A stretch of DNA of 64,000 nt from Actinomucor elegans. Lineage: Eukaryota; Mucoromycota; Mucoromycetes; Mucorales; Mucoraceae. A program made the position numbers and the translations under genes. The notes beneath the pieces are model-generated. The model was given only the letters and a program-made list of their open reading frames with translations, was not told the DNA's origin and searched no databases. The stretch covers positions 1-64,000 of the forward strand of contig JAMSLZ010000024.1 of the NCBI GenBank assembly GCA_026027325.1, in the 5' to 3' direction. Positions 11,501 to 22,613 of this stretch are shown piece by piece; positions within the stretch are counted from its first letter, which is position 1; each line of letters starts with the position of its first letter.

Positions 11501-12420
11501 AAGCACAACAATTGGGTTTGGGTACTCAATGGAATCAAATCAAGAAAGCTTACCAAGAAGCCAATGCGCTCTGTGGTGACCTTGTCAAGGTTACACCTTC
11601 TTCCAAGGTCGTTGGTGATCTTGCTCAATTCATGGTTTCCAACACACTCAGTGGCAAGGACGTCGAAGAACGCGCATCTAGCTTGTCTTTCCCTACTTCA
11701 GTCGTTGAATTCTTCCAAGGTTATCTCGGTCAACCTTATGGTGGATTCCCTGAGCCATTGAGATCCAACATTATCCGTGGACAAAAGCGTATTGACGGTC
11801 GTCCTGGTGCCAGCATGCCTCCTCTTGATTTGGCTGCATTGAAGCAAGAGTTGGTTGAAAAGTACGGTTCTTCCATCCGCGATTACGATGTCATTTCTGC
11901 TGCTCTTTACCCTAAGGTCTTTGCTGATTACCGTGAGATGGTAAACCAATATGGTGATTTGTCTGTATTGCCTACACGTTACTTCTTGGCCAAGCCTGAG
12001 CTCAATGAAGAATTCCACGTTGAAATTGAGGAAGGAAAGACATTGATTATCAAGCTGTTGGCTGTTGGACATTTGAACAATGACGGTAAGCGTGATGTCT
12101 ACTTTGAATTGAACGGTGAGGCCCGTGTGGTTGGTATCATGGACAAGAACTCTGCTGTAGAGATCATTACTCGTGAAAAGGCCAACTTGTCTAACCCTGG
12201 TGATATTGCTGCTCCCATGTCGGGTGTTGTGGTTGAAATCCGCGCCAAGGAAGGCACACACGTCAAGGCTGGCGATCCTCTTGCTGTCTTGTCTGCCATG
12301 AAGATGGAAACCGTAGTTACATCTCCCGTTGCTGGTAAGGTTGAACGAGTACCTGTTCAAGAAGGTGACTCTTTGAACTCGGGTGATTTAGTGGCTAGAA
12401 TCGTCAAGGATGATGCTTAA
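8567..12420 (+). CDS. PYC1: Pyruvate carboxylase
   Basis: The enzyme carboxylates pyruvate to oxaloacetate using ATP, bicarbonate and biotin. It replenishes the TCA cycle and, in mucoralean fungi, feeds fumarate/malate/lipid synthesis. Exons are 8567-8665, 8722-8820, 8879-9122, 9186-9943, 10010-10562 and 10634-12420. All phases fit and give 1179 residues, the normal fungal length. Domains in order are: biotin carboxylase ([25 protein letters not shown]-grasp loop [22 protein letters not shown]), carboxyltransferase ([29 protein letters not shown], metal-binding [11 protein letters not shown]), and C-terminal biotinyl domain with SAMKMET (biotinylated Lys about 1141). No targeting presequence is visible, consistent with a cytosolic fungal enzyme. 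Codon use is visibly optimised (GGT, GCT, AAG), suggesting high expression. Confidence 0.97.
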
Positions 12421-12513
12421 ATCTTTTATACATATTTCTCTCTTTTTTCTTTCTTTTACTATTATACAAAGCTGTTTTTTTACTTCCATACTATATTATA
12501 CTTTTTTTTCCAA

Positions 12514-12519
12514 AATAAA
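12514..12519 (+). terminator. AATAAA polyadenylation signal of the pyruvate carboxylase gene
   Basis: A canonical AATAAA lies 94 bases after the stop codon, followed by a T-rich stretch. It is the best candidate 3'-end signal. Confidence 0.55.
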
Positions 12520-14230
12520 TGATCATGTACTTTTTTTACCTTGTAATCTACAAGTCTACTATAACGGGCAAATCAGAAGATAAGGTGCATTTATCTCATT
12601 CGGTTACACGCATGTATTAGTTTGGTTAGACTGACTGGAAATCATGGTAACGCGAAGTTTCCCGGGTAAATCATAGTGTGTATCATGAAAATCTCTATCT
12701 TTTCCCTCCCCCCATCCATAACATAAGCATAATTTGAAAAACTATCAAGAACCAATAGTATCAAACTGCAAAAGGACTGGGTACCTCTTGACCCTGTACC
12801 ATGCATGTAGTACATTTTTTCCCTTAGCTCATATATGACAATGTATGAGTAAAGCAGCGTCTGTGTGTTTCGTATTGGCGCGTTTCGGTGCTCAGGAACT
12901 ATCTGAAGATGCTATTCCTTATATCCGTTCACTTTAAGAGGAGTTTTGATCCATTTCCTTTGTCAAAACGATGGCCGTACCTTTTTGTCTGGACATCGCC
13001 TTGAAATGGGCAAGATTTTGGGTAGGATAACCATCGTTTATCCGAAAGTTTTCGCTAAGCGAACAAATGCTGTAAAGAAAAACGACACTTGTCATTCTGG
13101 ATGCAAAAAGATAGCCTAGCGTGCAGTTTGGTATTTTTATGATGTAGCTCATGTTCTGGTATTCATATAGAGCAGTTATTTACAAAGGTGTGTGTTTTGC
13201 TGAGCATTCTCTGTGTGAGAAACAAAACACGGCTTTACATCTGCTTGGCTTTTATTTGCGTATCAAATGTAATTTGATATATATTACAATAGTTATATAT
13301 ATATCCAGTAGCGTGGCTTGCAACTCTGCCGATGGCTGTTGTTTGAGCTAGAGCTATAGCATGCATTGGCTCTTTCTTTCTTCGTATTTTTGTTCGATAA
13401 CTTTCACCTGCTTAATTTGATTGGGACTATCAGCAAAAGCTTCGTTGCTCAACTCACTTTTGTCCCTCATACTACAACAACCTCAATGTATACTTTGAGC
13501 AAATAATAAAATCTTTTAAATTTACAATTGTATACTTGCAATAGTTTTACACCTGCTGCATTAATTGGTTCTATCTCTAAATTACTGTTTTCATGTTGCA
13601 TAAAAACAATAAAAATGCTAACATCTGGGTCCAGAGAGAATACCTATCGGAGTTGCGCCATCTTTGAAGATCACATATCTTACGCAACTTTGATTTAAAT
13701 TCATATTTGATAAGCTGCACATACTCACGATAAACTACTCTATCAATTAACAGCACTACTTGACTAGAGCTCAATGAGTATACCACATCTTTGTGATAGG
13801 CCTTATACGATATACATATCAAAGCGATTAACTATAATAATCTATATCTCTCGACCTATCTCCTTCAAGTGCTGCATTTGATAAGCAGCATACACGCTGA
13901 ACGAGCTGCTTCTGTTATTACAGCCTATTTCAAACTACAGTACAATAAATATATAGTATACTTGTTAGTAATTATCAAGTACTAATCAGGTCGATCTAAA
14001 AGGACTGACCCGTTATGATTGACTCTATGGGAGCAGTAAAGCAATGTATTATTCTTACTTTATTGGCAACTCCAAACTCTTATTCCTTTGCATATAGTAA
14101 TATCAAGACTTTTTTAATCATTGTTATACTATCATTCTCTCGTTAATCGAGTTTCAATTGTTATCATTTCTATTCAAAAAAAAAATTAATATGTTTGTTG
14201 TAATTAAAAAAAGTTAGACGTAAGAGTGCA
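12520..14230. other. Gene-free interval
   Basis: No supported gene was found. The DNA is AT-rich with scattered short frames lacking domains. It forms the left part of a 10-kb accessory or relic region that extends to about 22.6 kb. Confidence 0.55.
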
Positions 14231-15690
14231 TATCTGTCAATAAACGGTTTATCAAGAACAAAGGCACTTTAGTGTTATTCAAGCAAAAGCATGACCAGAA
14301 CATCTCACAATTGATTGTTGTTGGAAATATGATCACCCATGTTTTGAAGGATGACAAAGAGGACAAAGATGATATATATGGAGTTATCCTTGATGACGCC
14401 CCAGCAATTATTTTTGACTATTGAAACCTCTAATAGCGCTGTGGATAATTTATGTCAGAAGAGAGAATGCAGCTTATAAGAACTGATGAAGTTTCTGAAG
14501 ATCTTTTGAACGATGCTACTCAGAAGGCATTTTCTAATGAGGCCGACATCACCGGTAATAACAATTAGTGTGTAGGCGAGGTTTCTTTTTACAATAATTG
14601 TTCTGTCCAAAATAACGGATTCAAATTTGATGATGCGTCCTTGTGCACGATCAATCCTAAGAACAAGTTTCTTTGCGATTATTCTGGTTTATTTTTTTTA
14701 AAAAAAAATCCGTCAATGCATAACTATCATTGACATTTTCAATACGTATGCCAGAACCGCAGATGATTTTTGGGGAGACATTATTATCAACGAATATTTC
14801 ATGTGAATTACTTTACTGACTATCTTGTTGATTGAGTGATCTACAAGTATCTTGGAAGGAGGGAGAGAGACTCACTTTTGCAGAAAATACTTTACGTTTT
14901 TGAGATCCTGTCTATTGAAAGTTAGGTAGTCTATCTATAGATACAATGGCATAATCAACTACCAATCCGCTTTACTCTTATTACGTTTAATAGCTGCCTG
15001 GGAATCTATTTGATTTCAGGCAAGAATCGTATAATCGATAAAACCATGGGTCAATGGTTAAGTTGTGGGGTTGCCAAATTTGAATATCACTCACAAATCT
15101 TGTACAATTGGGTAAAAGTTCAAGTTAGTTGCTGACTACCACACCAACTGTATAATTTGCTTGAATATAGTAAATAATCCATGCGATGATGAGGGAGGAA
15201 TGTGTACCCGGACAGCCGCTCGTCAAGAGATTTAAAAAAAATCATTGGCCTGGGAATGATCTAACTGTCATTGCTGGTACTTGATTCGGTTCCCTCCAAC
15301 AATGGTAATTATGTTTTTAGGGCTTGGTTTGTACTCGAGCATACAGGTCACCAAATATCGCTTCTGACCCAGAGGAATGCCTTCAGTTGTTATGACAAGT
15401 TAATAAAAGAATCACTATACCACAGACCAAGTTCAATGTTGATGATACCAAATCATTCATGTGTGCTTATCGTAGTCAAAAAAGTCAAGACTTTTGTATT
15501 TTCTTGAAGTTTTACCCATTTGACTCGAGAGCGTCGTTTCTGTGACGATTCTAGCAGAACAATGCGAATTAAGCGTCCTGAAGTATTCAGAATACAAAAC
15601 ACGCAAAAGTAAGAAACACAGATAAATGTATTTATCCAATGTATAGGTTCTGTGGACATTGCAAGAAACTAAAGACTATTTCTTCTTATC
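14230..15690 (+). pseudogene. Decayed coding block of unknown identity
   Basis: Several long stretches read like protein but are broken by stops. In one frame from about 14239, 63 codons include VLFKQKHDQNISQLIVVGNM and VILDDAPAIIFDY, then stops. The same frame reopens at about 14452 (MSEERMQLIRTDEVSEDLL) and runs through one TAG at about 14565 into VSFYNNCSVQNNGFKFDDAS. A third piece with VFRAWFVLEHTGHQISLL lies at about 15300-15500. Composition is protein-like, but I recognise no family. It is probably a dead mobile-element or lineage-specific gene. Introns could explain some breaks, but no consistent model was found. Confidence 0.35.
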
Positions 15691-16525
15691 AAGATATGAT
15701 TTTAACAGAGGGTGGGAAAAAACTCTCTTAGGATCTATTTTAGGTATTTGTGAGACCAATGCGTTTAGTTGCTATAATATCTTTAGTAGTGAGGGGGACA
15801 AACATGGCCTGTAGTGGTTTTAAAGGCAGCTTTGCTTATTAAGATATTGTGGAGGTTTAAGTACCCAGGAGAAGTACTCTATGACAGAAGCTATGGACCT
15901 ATGTATTAGTGCTTCAAATGCCATGTCTATATATATTAAGAAAGAGAAACAGTAACAAAAGCTACAGACTTGATACCATTCTTGCACTGCATGTGGTACA
16001 AGAGCTGAGATTCAATCTAAGTGTCCCTTTGTGCAAAAATTGCCATCTTTTTGAAGTTTGAAAGAAAAGAAGCTAACTGAATTAATAATTGTTGTAGCCA
16101 GTACTTTACGTATATGAAAAGAATAAATAAAGTTTGGTTATTGATTTGTATGTACGCGATGGAAAAATCAGTCTAAATGAACTGACCTAAATTTATGAAA
16201 ATAAAGTTATCCAAAGTTAGTAACAGCTTCGTTAATATCAAGCGTATTAATGGAAAAAAAAAAACGCACACACAATAGACAATTGTATCTTTATACGGTT
16301 TGAGTGCTGTTAAAAAAAGTATTTTATTGTCGAGATACATAGTTGAAAAGGGTCAACCCATATGGGTGGATCGGGATTATTAATACTCGTAATTAAAACT
16401 GATAGCATCATATTGACATACTCCGTTTGTCTCAAAATTTTAGTATAAAAATAAACACATTTCAAATATTTCACTCTCATAGGAAAATAAACAACACTAT
16501 CACCATACTGATCTCTATTTAATAG
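15690..16525. other. Gene-free interval upstream of the 16.5-kb gene
   Basis: No domain-bearing frame was seen. The first exon (with ATG) of the gene at 16526-17300 may lie here but could not be placed. Confidence 0.4.
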
Positions 16526-17300
16526 AGAATTCTTTGCTCCCTTGAAGTAAGAGTAAGCGATGAATTCAATTTTAAATGGAATGTCAATGGGTCATTAAAA
16601 GGCGATGAAGGTAATCTTCGCTTTTTGATTGCCTTGCTGAAAGAAGTACAAGAAGGCTTCTATGTCAGAAAAATCATTGAAAAATGTGCTTGTACAACAG
16701 AAGAATTAAAAAAGTACTCTCAAGACTACTACCAAAAGAGACTGGAGTTTGCCAAGAAGAAGGCAAATAATGAAAAGGCTGGCCCAGAAGTAAAAGATGC
16801 ACAGAAAAAGGCAAATGCGTACAAGTCTAGAAAAGATAGAGTAAGCTTAATTGATTGATACCATTTGAAATCAGACTTAACCATTTAATACTAATAGCTA
16901 AAAAGAAATCGTACTACTGCCTTTAACATGCATCAAAACCATTTTGGGCTGAATGGCTTTAATATTAACGACTGCCAGATCTTGCTTCAAGCTGCCTGTA
17001 TGTCTGATGATGGCGATCGAAAGACCATCAGACGCATTCGTCCCTGTTGGAGATCACAAAAGGTAAATATGCGTAAATTATAAACTATCTGATAGATACT
17101 TATCTTGTATAATATATGTCTAGGCTGACGAGTTCTATGATCTTTGCGACCGTTTGTTTGCCTCAAATCGTCAATCAGAGACGGAGAGTAAGCCTCGCCT
17201 TTCTGTTCGTAGCACTGATGAAGGTTTATTAAACCACAAAATCTTCAAAAAGCTTCCAACATGGGCTGTTGATCCAAGCTATAAAAATAATACCAATTAG
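16526..17300 (+). CDS. Conserved-looking hypothetical protein, three exons, 5' end not resolved
   Basis: Three exons join without stops: 16526 (open upstream boundary) to 16840, 16898-17062 and 17124-17300, about 219 codons. Splice sites are canonical (GTAAGC, GTAAAT donors; TAATAG and TCTAG acceptors) and all phases are 0, so it looks intact rather than decayed. The exon-1 part is Lys/Glu-rich and helical (KKYSQDYYQKRLEFAKKK), like a DNA-binding or coiled segment. The C-terminal part contains CMSDDGDRKTIRRIRPCWRS, an ADEFYDLCDRLFASN helix and the ending LPTWAVDPSY. From memory this resembles a multi-copy hypothetical family of Mucoromycota, but that is unverified. No in-frame ATG exists in the first exon before the splice, so an upstream exon is needed or the gene is 5'-truncated. 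Confidence 0.55.
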
Positions 17301-17402
17301 ATATAAATAAAAATGCCCATAATACTTATCATCTCACCTTGTGTTTCACTAAAAATGTATCCATAAATCCATCATCAGATAATCACTGCATTATCTAATT
17401 TA

Positions 17403-17918
17403 TTAAAAAACCTTTCGAGGCAGAAAAAGAACGATGTTGATATTAGTCAAATATTCCATCTTCATGTGAATACCCGAGTAAAGTGTGTGTACTGGCAATA
17501 TACAGTCTTGAGACATGTCTTCAAACTTATTTTGCCAGCAGGATACGTTATTACCATTGTATCATGACAAGTCTTCTGTACCTGGATTTGGATACTTGAA
17601 CCACCGTACAAAAGCAAACATATGGCCTAACAATCCATTTTCTTCGCCTTCCTCAACACTTTCGACTTCTTGAGTATGTTGAAAAAAGAATTGAATCTGA
17701 CCAGGTCGAAGCTCCAACACGCCAATGTCATTGTAATGGTAGGCACAGAAATATGTATTTTTGTTTCTATTTGCTTCTGCAGAGTAATAGTTGTATCCAA
17801 GAATTTGAATACGATCAAACCGCTTAATGGTATTTTTGACTGTTATTTCGTTATATTCTATCATGTCGTCATCTCGTTTCAAAAGAAAGCCGTAAACATC
17901 ACGGTTGTATGCATCCAC
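17403..17918 (-). pseudogene. Relic of a transposon-linked protein family, one in-frame stop
   Basis: The minus-strand frame runs from 17918 to a TAA at 17403 with a single TGA at 17562-17564. Before the stop it reads ELRPGQIQFFFQH and FAFVRWFKYPN; after it, in the same frame, NVSCWQNKFEDMSQDCILPV. The order PGQIQ-FF, then VRWY/F-K, then a Cys/Trp-containing segment, then D-C/S-I-I/L-P-V-H is what I remember from a multi-copy protein encoded in mucoralean transposable elements (from memory, not searched). The 5' end lacks a proper ATG. The single TGA suggests recent inactivation or a missed splice. Confidence 0.45.
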
Positions 17919-17920
17919 TG

Positions 17921-18700
17921 TTTATCCTTCTTCAACTGCCTACATACAGTGTAAACATTATACTTTAAGTACAAGGTCATGTTTTACGTTTGCTTCTCTT
18001 GCTCCCTTATATTAATGTTTAAACATAATATTTTCATCTGAAAATTCTTTTTACTTTACTGCTATATTTTAATCCAGTTGGGATACATTATTTTCACGAA
18101 TAGAATCTTACTTCTGTCACTGCAGACGTGCTGTCTGATTTCAAAGTATTAATATACTCTTTTTTTTAATATTGATTTTGTGAGTCTATAAGGTGTACTT
18201 CCATTTCATTCTCTTTTGGTTGGTAACATTGTTTGTCGAATTTACACAAATACATTTGCCTCAAAACAAACTAGATTCTTGATCTTTTGATATTGTTACA
18301 GTTTTTATTAGTCAACACAACAAACCAGTTGTATTGATGCTGCTATAACCCCACTTCATGCCTGTAGTAACTGAGTACGCTTTTAGATCAACCACATTGC
18401 AAGTTATGAGTGAAGTAGAATCATATAATTTGACACCAATTTTTGATACATTGCATCAAGCATAGTTACATATCACTGCGAGAAATTATTACAGTTCAAT
18501 ACTATATTAGTAAACAGGCACATTTCTGAATTGAGATTATATATCATCGCGGGATAAGAACGAATGGGGTATCTGTTATATAGCATAGCGTTCCTAAATG
18601 GTATTTATGGGTTACCACACCATGTCCGTCGAGTTTCATTGTCTGTCTGTGGTCTAATATCATTTCAATGGCTGCCCAGTATACCTAGTTCAGCAAATAT
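17921..18700. other. Gene-free AT-rich interval
   Basis: Nothing recognisable was found. It separates the transposon-type relic from repeat copy 2. Confidence 0.5.
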
Positions 18701-19550
18701 ATATATCTAGGATAACTCAATCAATAAAGTGACATAATGAATAATCGTTACGACATTGGATGCATATTTTTATTCTGTGCAAACTTGATTAATGCAACTA
18801 TTGCATTACAGGCTCTTTTCTGTTATTAAAAAGCATATCAAACTCATTGTTCAGTTACTATCTGTCACTCAAAACTAAGTACATAGATTGACTGTAGTAG
18901 TAAATTAGACCTGTTAATAGTTTGTACATGAATACACTTTAAGCTTGCTTTGAAACATAAAACAGTTTATAGATCAGCAAGTATTGTATCCTTATGTACC
19001 ATTTTGTTGTATTGATACAACAATTGACCATTTTAAATAATACTTGTTTATGATGTTTAAAACGAAATAAGGTTAACTTCGGGATTAATACATATATACG
19101 CGTCTCAGTATTCTGGAATATATCTGTTTCATTTGCACTAATCTGGGGCTTTTCTTTAGATTGCATAGATATCAGCCTTTTTTTTTCCCTCATTAAATCT
19201 CTAATTCTTGTTTCAAAGTGGGTACATACAATGATCTACTAACCGAGATTCTGAATCTTGTATTTGACATAACTTTGAACCCTTTACTTTCTTGTAATCC
19301 CAAACATATTTTTACACAATATCTACTTATCTGCAAAAACTAGAGTGAGTCAGCTCAAAATCATATATACACAACAGTATCATTTAAAGAATCTGATCAA
19401 CTAAACAAACTGCTTGCACTATTATGTTCATCCAACTCGAATTCTGGAAAATATAAGAGAAATATGTTTATGTGTTGAGCAGGCTACGATGTGCCATATC
19501 TGAAGCTTTTCAAACTAGTTCCAAATATTGAAATAATTTATATTCACCTG
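18700..19550 (-). repeat. Copy 2 of the dispersed inverted repeat (partner at 0.9-1.68 kb)
   Basis: The reverse complement of this segment aligns with about 900-1680. A minus-strand frame here (about 19193-18939) contains IYVLIPKLTLFRFKHHKQ, matching the plus-strand frame of copy 1. Similarity continues on the plus strand into the start of the F-box/LRR-like relic (GAAGCTTTTCAAACTAGT near 19501 versus a similar minus-strand stretch near 950). The duplicated unit therefore seems to include both the flank and part of that relic. Confidence 0.65.
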
Positions 19551-20790
19551 TTAAGAGATAGTGGTTTCTCTGAAAGAATACAAAAAGCTAGTGAAAGAGG
19601 TGCCTGTAAACTACTTAAGAATATAGTGCTTTCTAATCCAATGAATCCAGAAGAAATGTACAAGCGTTGTATCGATGCTGTGTTTTGTATTAAGGACAGT
19701 TTAGAAAATTTGGTCTTGAGTGAAAAGTTTCCAATACATTCAAATGTATTAGCTTGTTTTTTGAGTGATTTCCCCCAATCTTCGTGCATTGGCTATTATA
19801 AATACGCCATGTATCAAGGCATTCTATTCGATTGGAAAATGCGTTGAAAATTTCCCTGATTTGACGAAATTAGAATTGAATTGGGACCGTATACTAAACG
19901 CTAGCTATAACATGGCTTTGGATGTATTCTCTTTGACCCTATGTCTGGCTATTAAATATCTTACTCTTAAATATACTCCTTTAACGAGGACAATGCTGAT
20001 CTTTCTGGTATATTCTATCCTTATTTTACTACAATGATATCGGATAAAGAGCTTAGAGTATACTGCCTTAGCCAAATGCAATCCTGTTCTAATTCTAGTG
20101 TAGACACCTCTAGTTATATTATGTACTCTAGTTACAATCAAAAGAGAATCAAATAAGACCGCCTATAATACATGTAATGTTTCCAAAGGTCGAATATGAT
20201 GACGAACTACTCTATGTGCCATCATTTCCCAAAATTGAAAGCTTTCTACTTAGTTTAGTTATTCTTTCCACAGATGCAGCAGTTCGAATTGTAGTTCTTG
20301 TCTCAGCTACATCTTTCAGCAATACCCTTCTCTTATTCAGCTCAAAATTTGGTATTTCAAGATAACTTACGGTAGTTCAGAGGAGAGACAGGCTCATATA
20401 TTGTTGAAATGCTTAAAAATATACAAATATAAGATTGCATCAAATTTATTTCTACAGCTCTCCATTCTGCTTCCATCTTTATCAGACCTCTGGATATTGA
20501 ATCCAATACAGACAAATATTCAAAGGAAAATCCCAAGAACCTATCACTGCAAATACGTTATCAAGAGGCCCAATACTAGTTTTGACATTTTGACTTTGCA
20601 AAAGGATAGCTATGACAATTATTTGAATGATGAAATAAACGTTCCTACAGTAAGCCTCTCAAGATCATATCACCACCATTCTAATGATAAAAGAAATGGT
20701 GACCGTGAAGAATCGGCCCAAGCATCGCTCAGGGAGCCCAGTGGCAATGTATCTATAGTTTCCATGTCTCATCCAATGCCATAAAGACTC
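19480..20790 (+). pseudogene. F-box/LRR-like gene relic, frameshifted
   Basis: The first frame (19491-19770) ends in a segment with SNVLACFLSDFP. The sense then continues in another frame with PNLRALAIINTPCIKAFY and CVENFPDLTKLELNW, so a frameshift lies near 19765-19780. Further downstream FPKLKAFYLV-like and SLSDLWILN-like pieces occur in broken frames to about 20784. Leucine-rich spacing (FPNLxxLxI, FPDLxxLEL) resembles the LRR part of the expanded F-box-like proteins of Mucorales. An N-terminal F-box was not found. There are too many stops for a functional gene. Confidence 0.45.
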
Positions 20791-22610
20791 TTCAGATTTC
20801 ATTTCTTTACCGTTCTTGGGTAACAAATTTTCAAAGTATAGCGTCATAAGTTAACGATCTCAAATCAAATAGCATCAATCATATCAATAGTAAATTTTCA
20901 CGTATTCATTTTTTGCATCATTCGATACACAGTTAAATGACATATTAATGGTGTTATTGTATTTTACATCTATTCTTGTATTTTTTTTTATAATCAACTA
21001 AACACATTCTCTAATCAAAATATTAGTAAATAGATACATATTTTATATTATTAAGATGCCTTTCAGAGCTCTACTGTAGTAAAGATTGGTCTAACATACC
21101 CCTAGATATAGGATTGCGTTTCTTGGGGATGATGAGCTTCAGATTACAGACTGCACTTGTAGCTATTTAAGTACTACTAAAGTAGGCCCTTTGTACTTCA
21201 AAGTATATCAAACCTTGGATTTCTTGCCACTGCGGTTGACTCTAGATTATTACTGAGTGAGGACTGAAAATCGCATTAAAATTGTTTGCGTTTCTCCTAC
21301 TACGATTAATATTATTGGGAGGGGGAAGTCATCTGTAAAGCGCCTACATGATGCATGCTTCAAGAAACTTTATGAACATGCATATTTATTCATTTATTTC
21401 ATACTTATACATACTCAAAAAGCAAATGTAGGATAGATGAAAGTCCAAGTAAGTATAACTGATACATAGTCTAAAAGATTGGATACGACGGATTACTTTG
21501 GTATCTCACGGTCACCCATAATAGGATTGGCAAATGTTGGGATTGGGAGTTGAATCTTACATAGGGAACTGCTCTTTAATAGAAAGATACAACCTGGTGG
21601 CTTGGTTGTTTCCTGTATCAATGAAAAAACATTTTTTTTTTTGGATGGACATAGATAAAGAAATTACCAATATTCATCTTCACTGAATAGGAAAAAATAT
21701 CGTTTTTGTACTAAGATTGCATCTAAAGCTCACAAGGGCTAGGGTTAAATGAGACATAATGGTGAGAATCTGCAAATTTCATCTCGATCCAAGCTGCATG
21801 ATCTGATCAAATGAAATACAAATTTTTCATTTCATTGGTTACTGAGATTAAGATCGATTGCCCCATTAGAATCAGAAGATCATATCTGTATCATCCAGAA
21901 ATCGAGATAATCCTTTGTTTTCCGATAAAGACACAAATAAGTATGGTTATTTCAAGGATCATATTTGTTTTTTCTTTTTTTTTTTGCTGGGTATTAACAG
22001 TGGTAAGCGGTAGAGTTAATAGATAACAATATCTTAAATGAAATCAGAGTTAGCAATGAATAACTTTCATCTACAAGCCCATATGATACCCCATCGCAAA
22101 ATGTGCATCTAGATCAATAGCGGGCCGAACTTAACCTTTTACTCCCGGAAAAAAATATTAAAAAAAAATCATATTCTTTCCAATGGACTAAGTTTTATAA
22201 TCATACATGTTTGTATATAAAAGCTTGACAGCGCTAACTGTATAATATAATAATAATGCAATTTGATCTGATTTTACTGGATGGAATTAGAGCGACTCAA
22301 TGTTTTGGTTTCAAGTATAAACTAAAAACGAACTATAATTTCCTAAAGAGTGATATGAATGGAATAGGTGATACACAACTACATTTTGTATCACTGTGAC
22401 ACTGAGTACAGGGTAACAATGGGTTCTAATGATATCAGCTTCTAGACTTTATTGTAAAAATGTACAGTAAATGCGGTCTAAATAATTATTTATTTAATTT
22501 CTAATGATATAAAGCAAAGTAAGTTTGTACATATGCCAAGATGAAGGAGGGGGAGGGGTAGTAGTATTCTAGAAGGATGAATGCAGTATATAATGTAAAA
22601 AAAAAAGTTA
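20790..22610. other. Gene-free interval
   Basis: No supported gene was found. Simple AT-rich DNA with a few A/T runs lies downstream of the MATE gene's 3' end. Confidence 0.55.
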
Positions 22611-22613
22611 TAG

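Noticed and set aside
11309..11761. Short frames inside the carboxyltransferase domain of pyruvate carboxylase.
   Set aside because: Overlap in other frames with an unmistakable enzyme sequence.
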